Numbered from the stretch's first letter, positions 16,224-25,354 are shown. The stretch: DNA of 64,000 nt from Duganella lactea (GCF_009857505.1 NZ_WWCP01000033.1:1-64000), one strand, 5' to 3'. Notes: a model not told the origin generated them from the sequence alone. Made by a program: numbers and translations.

Positions 16224-16712
16224 TCAGGCTTTCTTTGGACGGCCGGTTTTCAGCTGCGGCAGGCCGGCCAGCACGTTTTTCAGCGTCGCCAGGTCGATTT
16301 GCGAGATCAGCGCCACGCCCACGCGCAGCAATTCGCTCTTTTTCACTTCAAAGCCGGCTTTCAGCGCGGTTTTCTTTACCTGGCCCAGCACCGCGTATTC
16401 GGCTTCCGGCATGGTGAAGCTGTCACGTACCAGCTTTTCTTTCGGCGCTTTCTTCACTTCCGGGGCTGCCGCCGGCTTGGCGACGGCTTTTGGCTTCGGC
16501 GCGGCTTTTACGACCGGCTTGACGGCGGCCTTTGGTGCTACTTTAGGGGCTACTTTAGGGGCTACTTTAGGGGCTGCCGCCTTCCGAACGGCCGGCTTGG
16601 CCACCGGCTTAACTACCGGTTTGGCCGCTGCGCGAGGCGCGGCTTTTACGGCCGGCTTGGCGGCTACGGTGGTCTTGGCCGCAGTGGCGCGGGGGGCTGG
16701 TTTGGTCGCCAT
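16224..16712 (-). CDS. Histone H1-like Ala/Lys/Pro-rich protein
   Basis: 162 residues. Residues 1-90 are low-complexity Ala/Lys/Pro/Val (for example APKVAPKVAPKVAPKAAVKP) and strongly basic, like the bacterial H1-type nucleoid proteins. Residues 95-162 form a compact domain (KLVRDSFTMPEAEYAVLGQV, KKSELLRVGVALISQIDLAT) that resembles a ribbon-helix-helix or small helical DNA-binding fold. The start has GGAG five bases upstream. A DNA-binding or nucleoid role is inferred from composition. The tail carries a 12-base tandem repeat. Confidence 0.8.
   Translation of the reverse strand: MATKPAPRATAAKTTVAAKPAVKAAPRAAAKPVVKPVAKPAVRKAAAPKVAPKVAPKVAPKAAVKPVVKAAPKPKAVAKPAAAPEVKKAPKEKLVRDSFTMPEAEYAVLGQVKKTALKAGFEVKKSELLRVGVALISQIDLATLKNVLAGLPQLKTGRPKKA
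16537..16572 (-). repeat. Three tandem copies of a 12-base unit in the H1-like gene
   Basis: GCTACTTTAGGG is repeated three times exactly; on the coding strand it encodes PKVA repeats. The codons used are AT-richer than elsewhere in the gene, which suggests recent duplication. Copy-number change would keep frame. Confidence 0.9.
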
Positions 16713-16763
16713 ATTCACTCCAAATTAGTCATCAATATAAACAGTATATATCATTTTAATTGA

Positions 16764-18215
16764 TTAGCTAGTGCGAATGGCAAAGTCCACACCCACGTCA
16801 TCCCACTGTTCCTGCTCCTTCTCCAGCCAGTAAGACAGCGTTGGATGCTCGGCCACCCAAGCGCGGCTGATTTCCAGTTCAATGCGGCTCTTGAAGCGCA
16901 GCTTGATCTGTGTGAAATCGATATCGATGCGCGAGTGCATGAACAGCACCGACAGGCGAAGCGCCACCACGGCCTTGGCGAAGTCCGCGTCGGCCAGCAC
17001 GTCGACCACCTTGCGCAGATTGCCCTTGTGGGCGACGATCAGGCGGCTCATGGTGCGCTGGTCGCGCGCGGTGAAGCCCGGCAGGTCGGCGTTCTCGATG
17101 ATGTAGGCGGCGTGCTTGTGGTAGCCGGTGTGCGACACCACCATGCCCATTTCGTGCAGCAGCGCGCTCCAGTACAGCAGGCGGTGGTACTGCTCGGATG
17201 CCGGCTTGGTCTGGGCGTACAGCGCCAGCGCGTCCACCGCCACGCGGTTGGCGCGGCGCTCGTCGACGTGGAAGCGCTCGACGCAGGCCTGCACCGACTG
17301 CTCGCGGCGGTCACGCCTGGTGGAGCGCAAGTGCAGGTCCCACATCACGCCCATGCGCAGGCCGGCCTCGATCGGCTGCACCAGCGGAATATCCAGCTCG
17401 CGCACCAGGCCAATCAGGATCGCCAGGCCGCCGATGATGGTGGCGGCGCGGTCCGGCTTGAGGCCCGGCATGTCGATCTTGCTGACGTGGCCGAATTCAA
17501 TGAAACGCTGCTTCAGCGCGTCCAGCGTCTGCGCGTTGATTTCACGGCCGATGTCGTTCTTGACGATGATGTCGGCGATGGTGCGCGCGGTGCCGGAGGA
17601 GCCGTAGCACTGCTTCCAGAACTGCGGGTGATATGGCGGCGCGGCGTCCTCGAAATGGCTGCGCGCCGACAGGATGGCCGCCTCGAACGACGGCGCATCG
17701 ACATGGCCGCCGATGAAGAAAGACAGGCTTTGCTTGACGGTGCCGACGCTGAACGATTCGACCTTGTCGATTTCCGCGCCGCGCCCCAGTATCAATTCGG
17801 TCGAGCCGCCGCCGATATCGATCACCAGCCGGCGCTCGCCGGGCAGCGCCACCGCGTACGCCACGCCCATGTAGATCAGCCGCCCCTCCTCCTCGCCGGA
17901 GATGATTTCGATCGGGTGGCCGATGGCCTGCTCGGCCTCCGGCAGGAAGGCGGTGACATTACGCGCCACCCGCATCGCCGACGTGGCCACCACGCGCACC
18001 GCATCGAGCTTGTAGGCGGCCAGCACGGCGCGGAAATTTTTCAGGCAATTGAGCGCCGCCTGCTGCGCGGCCGGCGTCAGGTTGCCGTCCTTGTCGATGC
18101 CGGCGGCCAGGCGGATCGGCTCGCGCACGCTTTTCAGTACGCGGATGGCCTCCCCATCGTGCTTGCCGATGTGAAGGCGAAAACTGTTGGAACCCAGGTC
18201 GACGGCTGCGTACAT
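16764..18215 (-). CDS. ppx: Exopolyphosphatase (Ppx/GppA family)
   Basis: A 483-residue cytoplasmic enzyme that removes terminal phosphate from polyphosphate (GppA paralogues hydrolyse pppGpp). The ASKHA-fold motifs are AVDLGSNSFRLHI at residue 4, VVATSAMRVARN near 85, GEEEGRLIYMGV and DIGGGSTELILG near 145. The C-terminal HD-like region has SALLHEMGMVVSHTGYHKH. Length is normal for the family. No ppk is adjacent. Confidence 0.92.
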   Translation of the reverse strand: MYAAVDLGSNSFRLHIGKHDGEAIRVLKSVREPIRLAAGIDKDGNLTPAAQQAALNCLKNFRAVLAAYKLDAVRVVATSAMRVARNVTAFLPEAEQAIGHPIEIISGEEEGRLIYMGVAYAVALPGERRLVIDIGGGSTELILGRGAEIDKVESFSVGTVKQSLSFFIGGHVDAPSFEAAILSARSHFEDAAPPYHPQFWKQCYGSSGTARTIADIIVKNDIGREINAQTLDALKQRFIEFGHVSKIDMPGLKPDRAATIIGGLAILIGLVRELDIPLVQPIEAGLRMGVMWDLHLRSTRRDRREQSVQACVERFHVDERRANRVAVDALALYAQTKPASEQYHRLLYWSALLHEMGMVVSHTGYHKHAAYIIENADLPGFTARDQRTMSRLIVAHKGNLRKVVDVLADADFAKAVVALRLSVLFMHSRIDIDFTQIKLRFKSRIELEISRAWVAEHPTLSYWLEKEQEQWDDVGVDFAIRTS

Positions 18216-18273
18216 ATAATAGAAATTTGAACTAAACGATTTACACCATTATAAGCACGATAAGCCTGATTTG

Positions 18274-19434
18274 TTACGGCTTGATGACTTCGGCTTCCAT
18301 GACGCGGTTGCGGCCGGCCTGTTTGGCGGCTTGCAGCGCCTCGTCGGCGCGCTTGAACAGGCTGACGGTGCTGTCGTCGGCGCGGATGGTGGTCACGCCA
18401 AGACTGGCGGTGAGGTTGATGACGGCCTTCTCCGCCTTGACCGGCTGGGCGGCGACGGCGTTGCGGATGCGCTCGGCCACCAGGGTGGCGTCCTCCAGCC
18501 CGGTGCGCGGCAACAGGATGGCGAACTCGGCGCCACCCAAGCGGCCCATCTGGTCGGAGTCGCGCAGTTGTTTTTTACACACATCGACCATGGCCTTGAG
18601 CACCTGGTCGCCGGCCGAATGACCATAGTTGTCGTTGATGCGCTTGAACTGGTCGAGGTTGAGGATGACCAGCGCGGTCGGCTGACCGGGACGGCGCGCC
18701 AGCGCCAGCCACGGCGTCAGCGCGGCGTAGAAGCCGCGCCGGTTCGGCACGTCGGTCAGCGGGTCCACCACTTCCAGCCGCGCCAGCTCGCCCTGCTCAT
18801 GCTCGCGCGCCAGCAGCAAATAGCCGAAGGCGTTGCTCAGCATCATCAGATACAGCGCGCCCACACCAATGGCCTGCACCAGCAGCGGCGCCGGGCTGGC
18901 CGGCAGCAGCGACAGCAGGCCGCGTCCGAGCACGGCGATGGTCAGCGCCAGCATCAGCACCACCAGGTAGCGGCGCAGCGGCGTGCCATGACGCCAGCCG
19001 CGTCCCAGCGCGGCGGCGCCGGCCACGAAGAAGAAGCCGGTCGCCAGCGCGGCGATGGCGATGCGGCCGCCGGCCGGCGCCTGCAACAGCCAGGCGCCGC
19101 CGTAGAGGCAGACCGCCACGCCCAGCGCCGGCGCCAGATGGCTGCGCCAGACGCGCCGGCCGGCCTGTTGCCACAGCGCGGCGGCGTCCAGCGCGAAGCC
19201 GGCAAACAGCACGGCGTTGGCGAACGGGATGGTGATCACATCGGGCAGCACGCCGCGCAGATACAACAGCAGCCACGCCAGCGCCTGCAATTGCTTGGCG
19301 CGCGCCCAGGTGGCGTGGACGCGCGCCGGCTGGCCGCTGCCAGCCTGGCGCGCGCCCGCCTCAAAAAAGAACAGCGCCGCGCACAGGCTCAGATTGCCCA
19401 GCGCCAGCGCCAACAACAAGGTTTTGATGTCCAT
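18274..19434 (-). CDS. Membrane GGDEF-family protein with degenerate GGAEF site
   Basis: 386 residues. The first ~200 hold about six or seven hydrophobic segments (an integral-membrane sensor region). Residues ~215-386 form a GGDEF domain: DPLTDVPNRRGFYAAL, LDQFKRINDNYGHSAGDQVL, then RLGGAEFAILLPRTG and the conserved ADEALQAAKQAGRNRV end. The signature is GGAEF, lacking the acidic third residue that binds metal in active diguanylate cyclases. It is therefore probably not catalytic and may bind GTP or c-di-GMP. The substitution is directly visible; loss of activity is inference. Confidence 0.87.
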   Translation of the reverse strand: MDIKTLLLALALGNLSLCAALFFFEAGARQAGSGQPARVHATWARAKQLQALAWLLLYLRGVLPDVITIPFANAVLFAGFALDAAALWQQAGRRVWRSHLAPALGVAVCLYGGAWLLQAPAGGRIAIAALATGFFFVAGAAALGRGWRHGTPLRRYLVVLMLALTIAVLGRGLLSLLPASPAPLLVQAIGVGALYLMMLSNAFGYLLLAREHEQGELARLEVVDPLTDVPNRRGFYAALTPWLALARRPGQPTALVILNLDQFKRINDNYGHSAGDQVLKAMVDVCKKQLRDSDQMGRLGGAEFAILLPRTGLEDATLVAERIRNAVAAQPVKAEKAVINLTASLGVTTIRADDSTVSLFKRADEALQAAKQAGRNRVMEAEVIKP

Positions 19435-19446
19435 GAACGCCGGGCG

Positions 19447-19722
19447 TCAGACCTCGTGCTCAACGTTGTTGCTGCCGTCGCCCACCTTGCTGGCCCAGGC
19501 TTGCGTGAAGAAGATTTTTTCGTCCTCGGTCGGGGCGTCGTGCCAGAACACGATCAGCGTGCCCTTGTGGTCGTGCATCTGGCTGACTTTTTCAATAAAG
19601 GTCTGCTTGCCGGCCAGGTCGGCCAGCGCCGCCACGTAGCCGTAGACGCGGGTCAGGCGCTCCAGGCGGTCCGGCTCGGTGAAGCTGTTGGTGGCGGTAA
19701 GCGTAGGGTGGTCTAAAAACAT
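19447..19722 (-). CDS. Conserved-looking hypothetical protein
   Basis: 91 residues, started at an ATG with GGAGA about 8 bases upstream. The sequence (VFWHDAPTEDEKIFFTQAWA, then GDGSNNVEHEV at the end) has no signal peptide or membrane segment and no recognised family. It is followed 12 bases later on the same strand by the GGDEF-like gene and may be co-transcribed with it. It diverges from the methyltransferase-like gene at 19761. Confidence 0.7.
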   Translation of the reverse strand: MFLDHPTLTATNSFTEPDRLERLTRVYGYVAALADLAGKQTFIEKVSQMHDHKGTLIVFWHDAPTEDEKIFFTQAWASKVGDGSNNVEHEV

Positions 19723-19760
19723 CGTATCGTTCTCCAAGTCGGCTGCCGAGGGGCGGGCCC

Positions 19761-20573
19761 GTGCTGACGCCATGCTACTATGATTCCCTATGTAAATCCA
19801 CATTACCAAGCAACTTGACCACACCCCACCACCGTCCGCCGCCGCAGGTGCGCACCATCGGCGACAAGCGCCTGCTGGAATTTCAGCCCGGCATGGTGCA
19901 AAGCGAGATGCGGCTGTCGCGGCCGGACGCGCTGGTGCTCAGCTATGTGCGGGCGATGATGTGCTTTGTGCTGTTCCAGCCGCGGCCGGAGCACATCGTC
20001 ATGGTCGGGCTGGGCGGCGGCTCGCTGGCCAAGTTCTGCTACCGCTATCTGCCGCGGGCGCGCATCACGGTACTGGAGCTCGATCCGCAGGTGATCGCGC
20101 TGCGCGAGCAGTTCGCCATCCCGCGCGACAATGCCCGCTTCCGCGTGATCCAGACCGACGCGGTGACCTACATGGCGCAACTGGCCGACAGCGCCGACGT
20201 GCTGCTGGTCGATGGCTTCGATGCCGACGGCCTGCCGCCGCCGCTCGGCAGCGCCAGCTTTTACGCCGACTGCCGGCGCGCGCTGCGCCCTGGCGGGGTG
20301 ATGGTGGCCAACATCTTCAGCTACGATCCGCACTACCGGGCGATGTTGCGCCGGCTGAATCAGGCGTTCGAGGCGCGCGTCTGCTGGTTCAACGGCATTG
20401 CCGGCAACAACCGCATCCTGTTCGCCGTCCGCGATGGCGGCGACACGCCGGCGCTGGCGATGCAGCGCAAGGTGGCGCGCACCGGCGGTCTGGCGCTGCC
20501 GCTGCTCAACAAGCTGCTGGCGCGCTGGATTGTGTGGAAGCTGCGGACGGCACGTGCGGCGCCACCGGCTTAG
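19761..20573 (+). CDS. Spermidine synthase-like (SpeE-fold) protein
   Basis: Up to 270 residues with a Rossmann methyltransferase-like core: IVMVGLGGGSLAKFCYR near residue 78, RITVLELDPQVIALRE, DAVTYMA and VLLVDGFDADGLPPP. This is the spermidine-synthase-like group seen in many betaproteobacteria; the N-terminal beta domain of true SpeE is short here. Substrate is unknown. The start is uncertain: GTG 19761 is used, and TTG 19815 is an alternative. The 3' end overlaps the convergent SET gene by 68 bases. Confidence 0.75.
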   Translation: MLTPCYYDSLCKSTLPSNLTTPHHRPPPQVRTIGDKRLLEFQPGMVQSEMRLSRPDALVLSYVRAMMCFVLFQPRPEHIVMVGLGGGSLAKFCYRYLPRARITVLELDPQVIALREQFAIPRDNARFRVIQTDAVTYMAQLADSADVLLVDGFDADGLPPPLGSASFYADCRRALRPGGVMVANIFSYDPHYRAMLRRLNQAFEARVCWFNGIAGNNRILFAVRDGGDTPALAMQRKVARTGGLALPLLNKLLARWIVWKLRTARAAPPA

Positions 20574-21072
20574 CCTTGCGCCGGCGCGGCTTGGGCGCCA
20601 GCATGGTGCCGCTGCAATTGGGTGCGCCACAGCGGCAGGCGAAGGCGCGCTTGATGGCCGGTGTGTGGCGCCCGTCGTAGATCAACGGATAGGAGTAGCT
20701 GAGTTCTTCGTCGCGCCGGATCGGCTGTAGCGCGTAGATGACGATGCGGCCGCCGTCCTCCTCGACCGCTTCACAATTAGGCGCGCACGAGTGGTTGATG
20801 AAGCGCGCAGCGTTGCCCTGATCGCCGCCATCGATGACGTTGCCGTTGGCCAGACTGAAGAAGAAGGTATGGTTGTGCGGACCGCCCTGGCGCGCGGCGC
20901 GCAACTGCGCCTCGTCCCAGGTGATTTCGCGACCGGCGTATTCGATGACGCGTTCGCCGGCGTCGATGTCGCGGCTGGCGAACACGCCGTTGCCGTGCAC
21001 GGATGAGAGTTCGACGCGGCAGGCGGGGGAGGGATCGGCGATGGGGGGAAGGCTATCGGCGGACATGGTCAT
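20506..21072 (-). CDS. SET-domain protein-lysine methyltransferase
   Basis: 188 residues. The SET domain spans ~15-150: SSVHGNGVFASRDIDAGERV, NHTFFFSLANGNVIDG, ARFINHSCAPNCEAVEE (the NHSCxPN cofactor motif) and DEELSYSYPL. A post-SET cysteine cluster (CRCGAPNCSG) follows, able to bind zinc. The tail is basic (KPRRRKAK). Bacterial SET proteins of this compact type are known; the target is not. ATGs at 21072 and 21066 are equally possible starts. Confidence 0.85.
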   Translation of the reverse strand: MTMSADSLPPIADPSPACRVELSSVHGNGVFASRDIDAGERVIEYAGREITWDEAQLRAARQGGPHNHTFFFSLANGNVIDGGDQGNAARFINHSCAPNCEAVEEDGGRIVIYALQPIRRDEELSYSYPLIYDGRHTPAIKRAFACRCGAPNCSGTMLAPKPRRRKAKPVAPHVPSAASTQSSAPAAC

Positions 21073-21161
21073 CACGGTGGTCAAAGACCGTTCGATTAAA
21101 CCACATTTTGCCGCGCGCAGAAACGCCGCACGGTAGAAAAGCCGGCGTCGCCGGCCGCCGT

Positions 21162-21434
21162 TCAGCTGTCGCCCGGCGACTTGAACAGACTTTCGAGATC
21201 GGCGCGAGTGGTCGGCTTGCGCACCACGCCGCGGCGGCCGGTGTATTCGTCTTCGATATTGTCGCGGTAGTAGCTCCACGCCGCGCCCGAGCCCGACAGC
21301 TTGCGCCACACTTCGTTGCCGACGCCGGAATAGTCGATCGCCGTGCCGTCGTCGAATTCGACCCGCAGCAGCTTGTCGCGGGTGTCGTAGCCGATGGCGC
21401 GCAGCTTGCCGGCGTTGATGCGTTTCATTTCCAT
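21162..21434 (-). CDS. KTSC-domain protein
   Basis: 90 residues, started at an ATG with GAGGAGG seven bases upstream. The KTSC domain covers most of it (IGYDTRDKLLRVEFDDGTAI, DYSGVGNEVWRKLSGS). Small KTSC proteins are widespread and their role is unknown, with links to RNA metabolism suggested for some. It is transcribed in the same direction as the regulator upstream, with a 19-base gap. Confidence 0.83.
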   Translation of the reverse strand: MEMKRINAGKLRAIGYDTRDKLLRVEFDDGTAIDYSGVGNEVWRKLSGSGAAWSYYRDNIEDEYTGRRGVVRKPTTRADLESLFKSPGDS

Positions 21435-21453
21435 GCTGGCCTCCTCTTCTATC

Positions 21454-22491
21454 TCAAGTACTGCCGCGCTGGACAAACTCGAAGCCGGTGTCGGTCAGCG
21501 CGGCAACGCGCTTGCCGTCCAGCCGGTCCAGGATCGCTTGCGCGGCCATACGTCCGATATTAGCCCCATCCACGCGCACCGTCGAGAGCGGCGGATGGGT
21601 ATGGGCGGCGAAATTCAGGTCGCCGAAGCCGACCACCGCCAGTTGCGCTGGCACCGCCAGGCCACGTCCGATGGCCTCGGTCAGCACGCCGTGCGCCAGC
21701 GTGTCGGAGCTGCACACCACCGCGTCGATGCCGGGGCACCGCGCCAGCAGCGCGGCCAGGCCCTCGCGCCCCAGCGCGAAGGTCGCCGGCAGCGGCATCG
21801 CCTGCACCGCCGCCACCTCCACACCATGCTTGGCCAGCCCGGCCTGCAGGCCTTGGTTGCGGCGCGCGGCGCGCGGGTCCTGCACCGCCAGGATGGCGAT
21901 GCGGCGGTAACCATGTTGCAACAGATGCTGGGCGATGGCGTGACCAACCTCCTCGTGCGAAAAGCCAACCATCATGTCGACCGGCGACGGTGTCAAATCC
22001 CAGGTTTCCACCACCGGCAGCCGCGCCGCCTGCAGCCGGCGCCGGGTGCTGTCGGTGTGCAGCGAGCCGGTCAGGATGACGCCGTCCGGACGCCGGCTGA
22101 GAATGGTTTCGACCAGCAATTCCTCGCGCCACGCCTCGTAGCTCGACAGGCCGAGCATGACCTGGTAGCCGGCCTCGGTCAGGCAGTCGCTGGCGGCCTG
22201 CACCATGTCGGCGAAGATCGGCGTCGAGATGGTCGGCAGCACCAGCGACACCAGCTTGCTGCGCGCCGAGGCCAGCGCGCCGGCCGTCATGTTTTTAACG
22301 TAGCCGGTCCGCGCCACCGCCGCCTGCACCCTGGCCACGGTGTGCGGCCGCACCAGTTGCGGCTGGTTCAGCGCGCGCGATACGGTGATCGGCGACACGC
22401 CGGCCACGCGGGCGACATCGGCCAGCGTGGCGCCGCTGACGGGCAGTTCGCCGGCGGCGGTGCGCAGGCTGAGGATCGGATCCTGGGTCAT
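21454..22491 (-). CDS. LacI-family regulator, probably of glucarate use
   Basis: 345 residues. The HTH is at residues ~18-40 (TLADVARVAGVSPITVSRAL), with the hinge helix NMTAGALASARSKLV near 67, then a periplasmic-binding-like effector domain (GFSHEEVGHAIAQHLLQHGY; VVCSSDTLAHGVLTEA). The form is close to the GntR gluconate/sugar-acid subgroup. It is divergent from gudD, so it probably represses gudD-gudP and responds to a sugar acid. The start at MTQDPIL places the HTH at its usual distance; upstream in-frame ATGs would give a long unconserved leader. Confidence 0.9.
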   Translation of the reverse strand: MTQDPILSLRTAAGELPVSGATLADVARVAGVSPITVSRALNQPQLVRPHTVARVQAAVARTGYVKNMTAGALASARSKLVSLVLPTISTPIFADMVQAASDCLTEAGYQVMLGLSSYEAWREELLVETILSRRPDGVILTGSLHTDSTRRRLQAARLPVVETWDLTPSPVDMMVGFSHEEVGHAIAQHLLQHGYRRIAILAVQDPRAARRNQGLQAGLAKHGVEVAAVQAMPLPATFALGREGLAALLARCPGIDAVVCSSDTLAHGVLTEAIGRGLAVPAQLAVVGFGDLNFAAHTHPPLSTVRVDGANIGRMAAQAILDRLDGKRVAALTDTGFEFVQRGST

Positions 22492-22605
22492 GATGGTGGG
22501 GCTTTGATGCGCGCTGACAGGGTATTGCGACCATCGTACATCATTTTCTATCATTTCTAAAACAGGATTTTGCTTGATATTGCTGCTTTTCAGCGCTAAC
22601 ATGAA

Positions 22606-22621
22606 ATGACAGCGCAATCAT
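22606..22621. promoter_or_regulatory. Candidate LacI-type operator before gudD
   Basis: ATGACAGCGCAATCAT is an imperfect palindrome (12 of 16 positions symmetric) with the central GCGC/CG typical of LacI-family sites. It lies 17 bases upstream of the gudD ATG, next to the divergent LacI gene. Binding is inferred. Confidence 0.4.
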
Positions 22622-22637
22622 TTATCAGGAGAGTTTG

Positions 22638-23966
22638 ATGACCACCCCTCGCATTGTTGACGTCCGCGTCGTTCCCGTCGCCGGCCGCGACAGCATGTTG
22701 CTCAACCTCAGCGGCGCCCATGGCCCCTACTTCACCCGCAATCTGGTGATTCTGACCGACAGTTCGGGCAACACCGGCGTCGGCGAGGTGCCGGGCGGCG
22801 AGCGGATCCGCCAGACGCTGGAAGACGCCCGCCCGCTGCTGCTGAACCAGCCGATCGGCAACTACAACGCCCTGCTCAACGCCGCCCGCACCGCCTTCGC
22901 CGACCGGGATTCCGGTGGCCGCGGCCTGCAGACGTTCGACCTGCGCATCGCCATCCACGCCATCACCGCGCTGGAAGCGGCGCTGCTGGACCTGGTCGGC
23001 AAGTTCATGCAAGTGCCGGTCGCCGCCCTGCTCGGCGAAGGCCAGCAGCGCAGCGCCGTGGAAATGCTGGGCTATCTGTTCTACATCGGCGACCGCAACG
23101 CCACCGACCTGCCCTACGCCGGCGTGCCGGCCGACGCCACCGACGAATGGACCCGCATCCGCACCGAACCGGCGCTGACGCCGGAGGCGGTGGTGCGCCT
23201 GGCCGAGGCGGCCTATGAGCGTTACGGCTTCAACGACTTCAAGCTCAAGGGCGGCGTGTTCCGCGGCGAAGAGGAAATCGCGGCGGTCACCGCCCTGCAC
23301 GAACGCTTCCCGCAGGCGCGCGTGACGCTCGACCCGAACGGCGGCTGGCTGCTGAAGGACGCGATCCGCCTGTGCCGCGACCAGGGCCACGTGCTGGCCT
23401 ACGCCGAGGACCCGTGCGGCGCCGAGAACGGCTACTCGGGGCGCGAGGTGATGGCAGAGTTCCGCCGCGCCACCGGCCTGCAGACCGCCACCAACATGAT
23501 CGCCACCGACTGGCGCGAGATGCGCCACGCGATCCAGCTGCAATCGGTCGACATTCCGCTGGCCGACCCGCACTTCTGGACCATGCAGGGTTCGGTGCGG
23601 GTGGCGCAGATGTGCCACGAATGGGGCCTGACCTGGGGCTCGCACTCGAACAACCACTTCGACGTCTCGCTGGCCATGTTCACCCATGTGGCGGCGGCGG
23701 CGCCGGGCAACATCACCGCCATCGACACCCACTGGATCTGGCAGGACGGCCAGTATCTGACCAGGAATCCGTTGCAAATCCAGGGCGGCATGGTGCAGGT
23801 GCCGACCACGCCGGGCCTGGGCGTGGAGCTGGACATGGATGCCGTCGCGGCGGCGCATCAGCTGTACAACAACATGGGCCTGGGCGCGCGCGACGACGCG
23901 GTGGCGATGCAGTACCTGATCCCGGGCTGGAAGTTCAATAACAAGATGCCTTGCATGGTGCGCTAA
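22638..23966 (+). CDS. gudD: Glucarate dehydratase
   Basis: A 442-residue enolase-superfamily enzyme that converts D-glucarate to 5-keto-4-deoxyglucarate. The catalytic KxK is in NDFKLKGGVFRGEEE near residue 205, metal ligands follow in TLDPNGGW and AYAEDPCGAENG, and the catalytic histidine is in GSHSNNHFDVSL near 340. Length matches GudD. The ATG is preceded by AGGAGA. It is first in an operon with the gudP-like transporter. Confidence 0.95.
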   Translation: MTTPRIVDVRVVPVAGRDSMLLNLSGAHGPYFTRNLVILTDSSGNTGVGEVPGGERIRQTLEDARPLLLNQPIGNYNALLNAARTAFADRDSGGRGLQTFDLRIAIHAITALEAALLDLVGKFMQVPVAALLGEGQQRSAVEMLGYLFYIGDRNATDLPYAGVPADATDEWTRIRTEPALTPEAVVRLAEAAYERYGFNDFKLKGGVFRGEEEIAAVTALHERFPQARVTLDPNGGWLLKDAIRLCRDQGHVLAYAEDPCGAENGYSGREVMAEFRRATGLQTATNMIATDWREMRHAIQLQSVDIPLADPHFWTMQGSVRVAQMCHEWGLTWGSHSNNHFDVSLAMFTHVAAAAPGNITAIDTHWIWQDGQYLTRNPLQIQGGMVQVPTTPGLGVELDMDAVAAAHQLYNNMGLGARDDAVAMQYLIPGWKFNNKMPCMVR

Positions 23967-23996
23967 CAACGACAAAAAATAGCCGGAGACCACACA

Positions 23997-25319
23997 ATGA
24001 CCACCACCACCACCACCACCACCGCTGCGGGCGGCGACGCGATCGCCGCCCCAAGCCTCCTCGACACGGCCGTCAGCAAGGTCAAATGGCGCATTCTGCC
24101 GCTGTTCGTCGTCATGTTCATCGCCAACTACATCGACCGCGTCAACATCGGCTTCGTGCGCTCGCACCTGGAGCAGGACCTCGGCATCGGCGCCGCCGCC
24201 TTCGGCTTCGGCGCCGGTGTGTTCTTCCTCGCCTACGCGCTGTTCGAGGTGCCGTCCAACATGCTGCAACAGCGTTTCGGCGCCAAAGCCTGGCTGACCC
24301 GCATCATGGCCAGTTGGGGCCTGGTGGCCACCGGCATGGCCTTTGTGCAGGGCGAGATGTCGTTCTACGTGATGCGCTTCCTGCTCGGCGTGGCCGAGGC
24401 CGGCTTCTTCCCGGGCGTGGTGTACTACTTCACGCAGTGGCTGCCGAACCGCGAGCGCGGCAAGGCGATGGCGATCTTCCTCAGCGGCTCGGCACTGGCG
24501 TCGGTGATGTCCGGTCCGCTGTCGGGCGCGCTGCTGTCGATCCAGGGCGGCGGCTTCCACGGCTGGCAGTGGATGTTCATCATCGAAGGCCTGGCGTCGG
24601 TGGCGCTGTGCTTCGTCGTCTGGTTCTTCCTCGACTCGCGGGTGGAGGACGCCAAATGGCTGAGCAATGAGGAACGCGCCGCGCTGTCGGCCGTCATCGC
24701 CGCCGAGAAGAAGGAACGCGACGCCAGCAAGCCGGCCCACGCCAGCATGTTCTCGCTGCTCAAGGACGCGCGCATCGCGCTGTTCTGCTTCATCTACTTC
24801 GCGATCCAGCTGACCATCTACGGCGCTACCTTCTGGCTGCCGTCGATCATCAAGAAGATGGGGCACTTCACGGAATTCGAGGTCGGGCTGTTCAACTCGA
24901 CTCCGTGGATGATCTCGATCGCCGCCATGTATATGTTCGCCGCGCTGGCGCAGAAGTACCGCCACCAGCAGGCGTGGGTGGCGGTGGCGCTGCTGGTGGC
25001 GGCCTGCGGCATGTTCGCCTCCACCACCGGCGGCCCGGTGTTCGCGTTCGTGGCGATCTGCTTCGCCGGCATCGGCTTCAAGGCGGCCTCGTCGCTGTTC
25101 TGGCCGATTCCGCAGGGTTATCTGGATAGCCGCATCGCGGCGGCGGTGATCGCGCTGATCAACTCGCTGGGCAACCTGGGCGGCTTCGTCGCGCCGGCCA
25201 CCTTTGGCTATCTGGAACAGAAAACCGGCTCCATCCAGGGCGGCTTGTACGCGCTGGCGGCGGCGTCGGTGGTGGCGGCCGGCCTGGTGTTCCTTACCCG
25301 CCGCGGCAAGGCCACGTAG
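23997..25319 (+). CDS. gudP: Glucarate/sugar-acid MFS transporter
   Basis: A 440-residue inner-membrane symporter of the anion:cation symporter (GudP/ExuT) family with about twelve membrane segments. Marks are FIANYIDRVNIGFVRSHL near residue 42, RFLLGVAEAGFFPGVVYYFT and LPNRERGKAMAIFLSG. It follows gudD by 30 bases. The N-terminus is eight threonines encoded by a pure ACC run. Substrate is inferred from gudD. Confidence 0.9.
   Translation: MTTTTTTTTAAGGDAIAAPSLLDTAVSKVKWRILPLFVVMFIANYIDRVNIGFVRSHLEQDLGIGAAAFGFGAGVFFLAYALFEVPSNMLQQRFGAKAWLTRIMASWGLVATGMAFVQGEMSFYVMRFLLGVAEAGFFPGVVYYFTQWLPNRERGKAMAIFLSGSALASVMSGPLSGALLSIQGGGFHGWQWMFIIEGLASVALCFVVWFFLDSRVEDAKWLSNEERAALSAVIAAEKKERDASKPAHASMFSLLKDARIALFCFIYFAIQLTIYGATFWLPSIIKKMGHFTEFEVGLFNSTPWMISIAAMYMFAALAQKYRHQQAWVAVALLVAACGMFASTTGGPVFAFVAICFAGIGFKAASSLFWPIPQGYLDSRIAAAVIALINSLGNLGGFVAPATFGYLEQKTGSIQGGLYALAAASVVAAGLVFLTRRGKAT
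24000..24023 (+). repeat. (ACC)8 trinucleotide run at the gudP start
   Basis: Eight uninterrupted ACC codons follow the ATG and encode eight threonines. Slippage here would change length but not frame; the run lies within the translation-initiation region. Confidence 0.9.
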
Positions 25320-25354
25320 CAGGCGAGCTGCAGTGATCCGCTGTAAAAACCACA

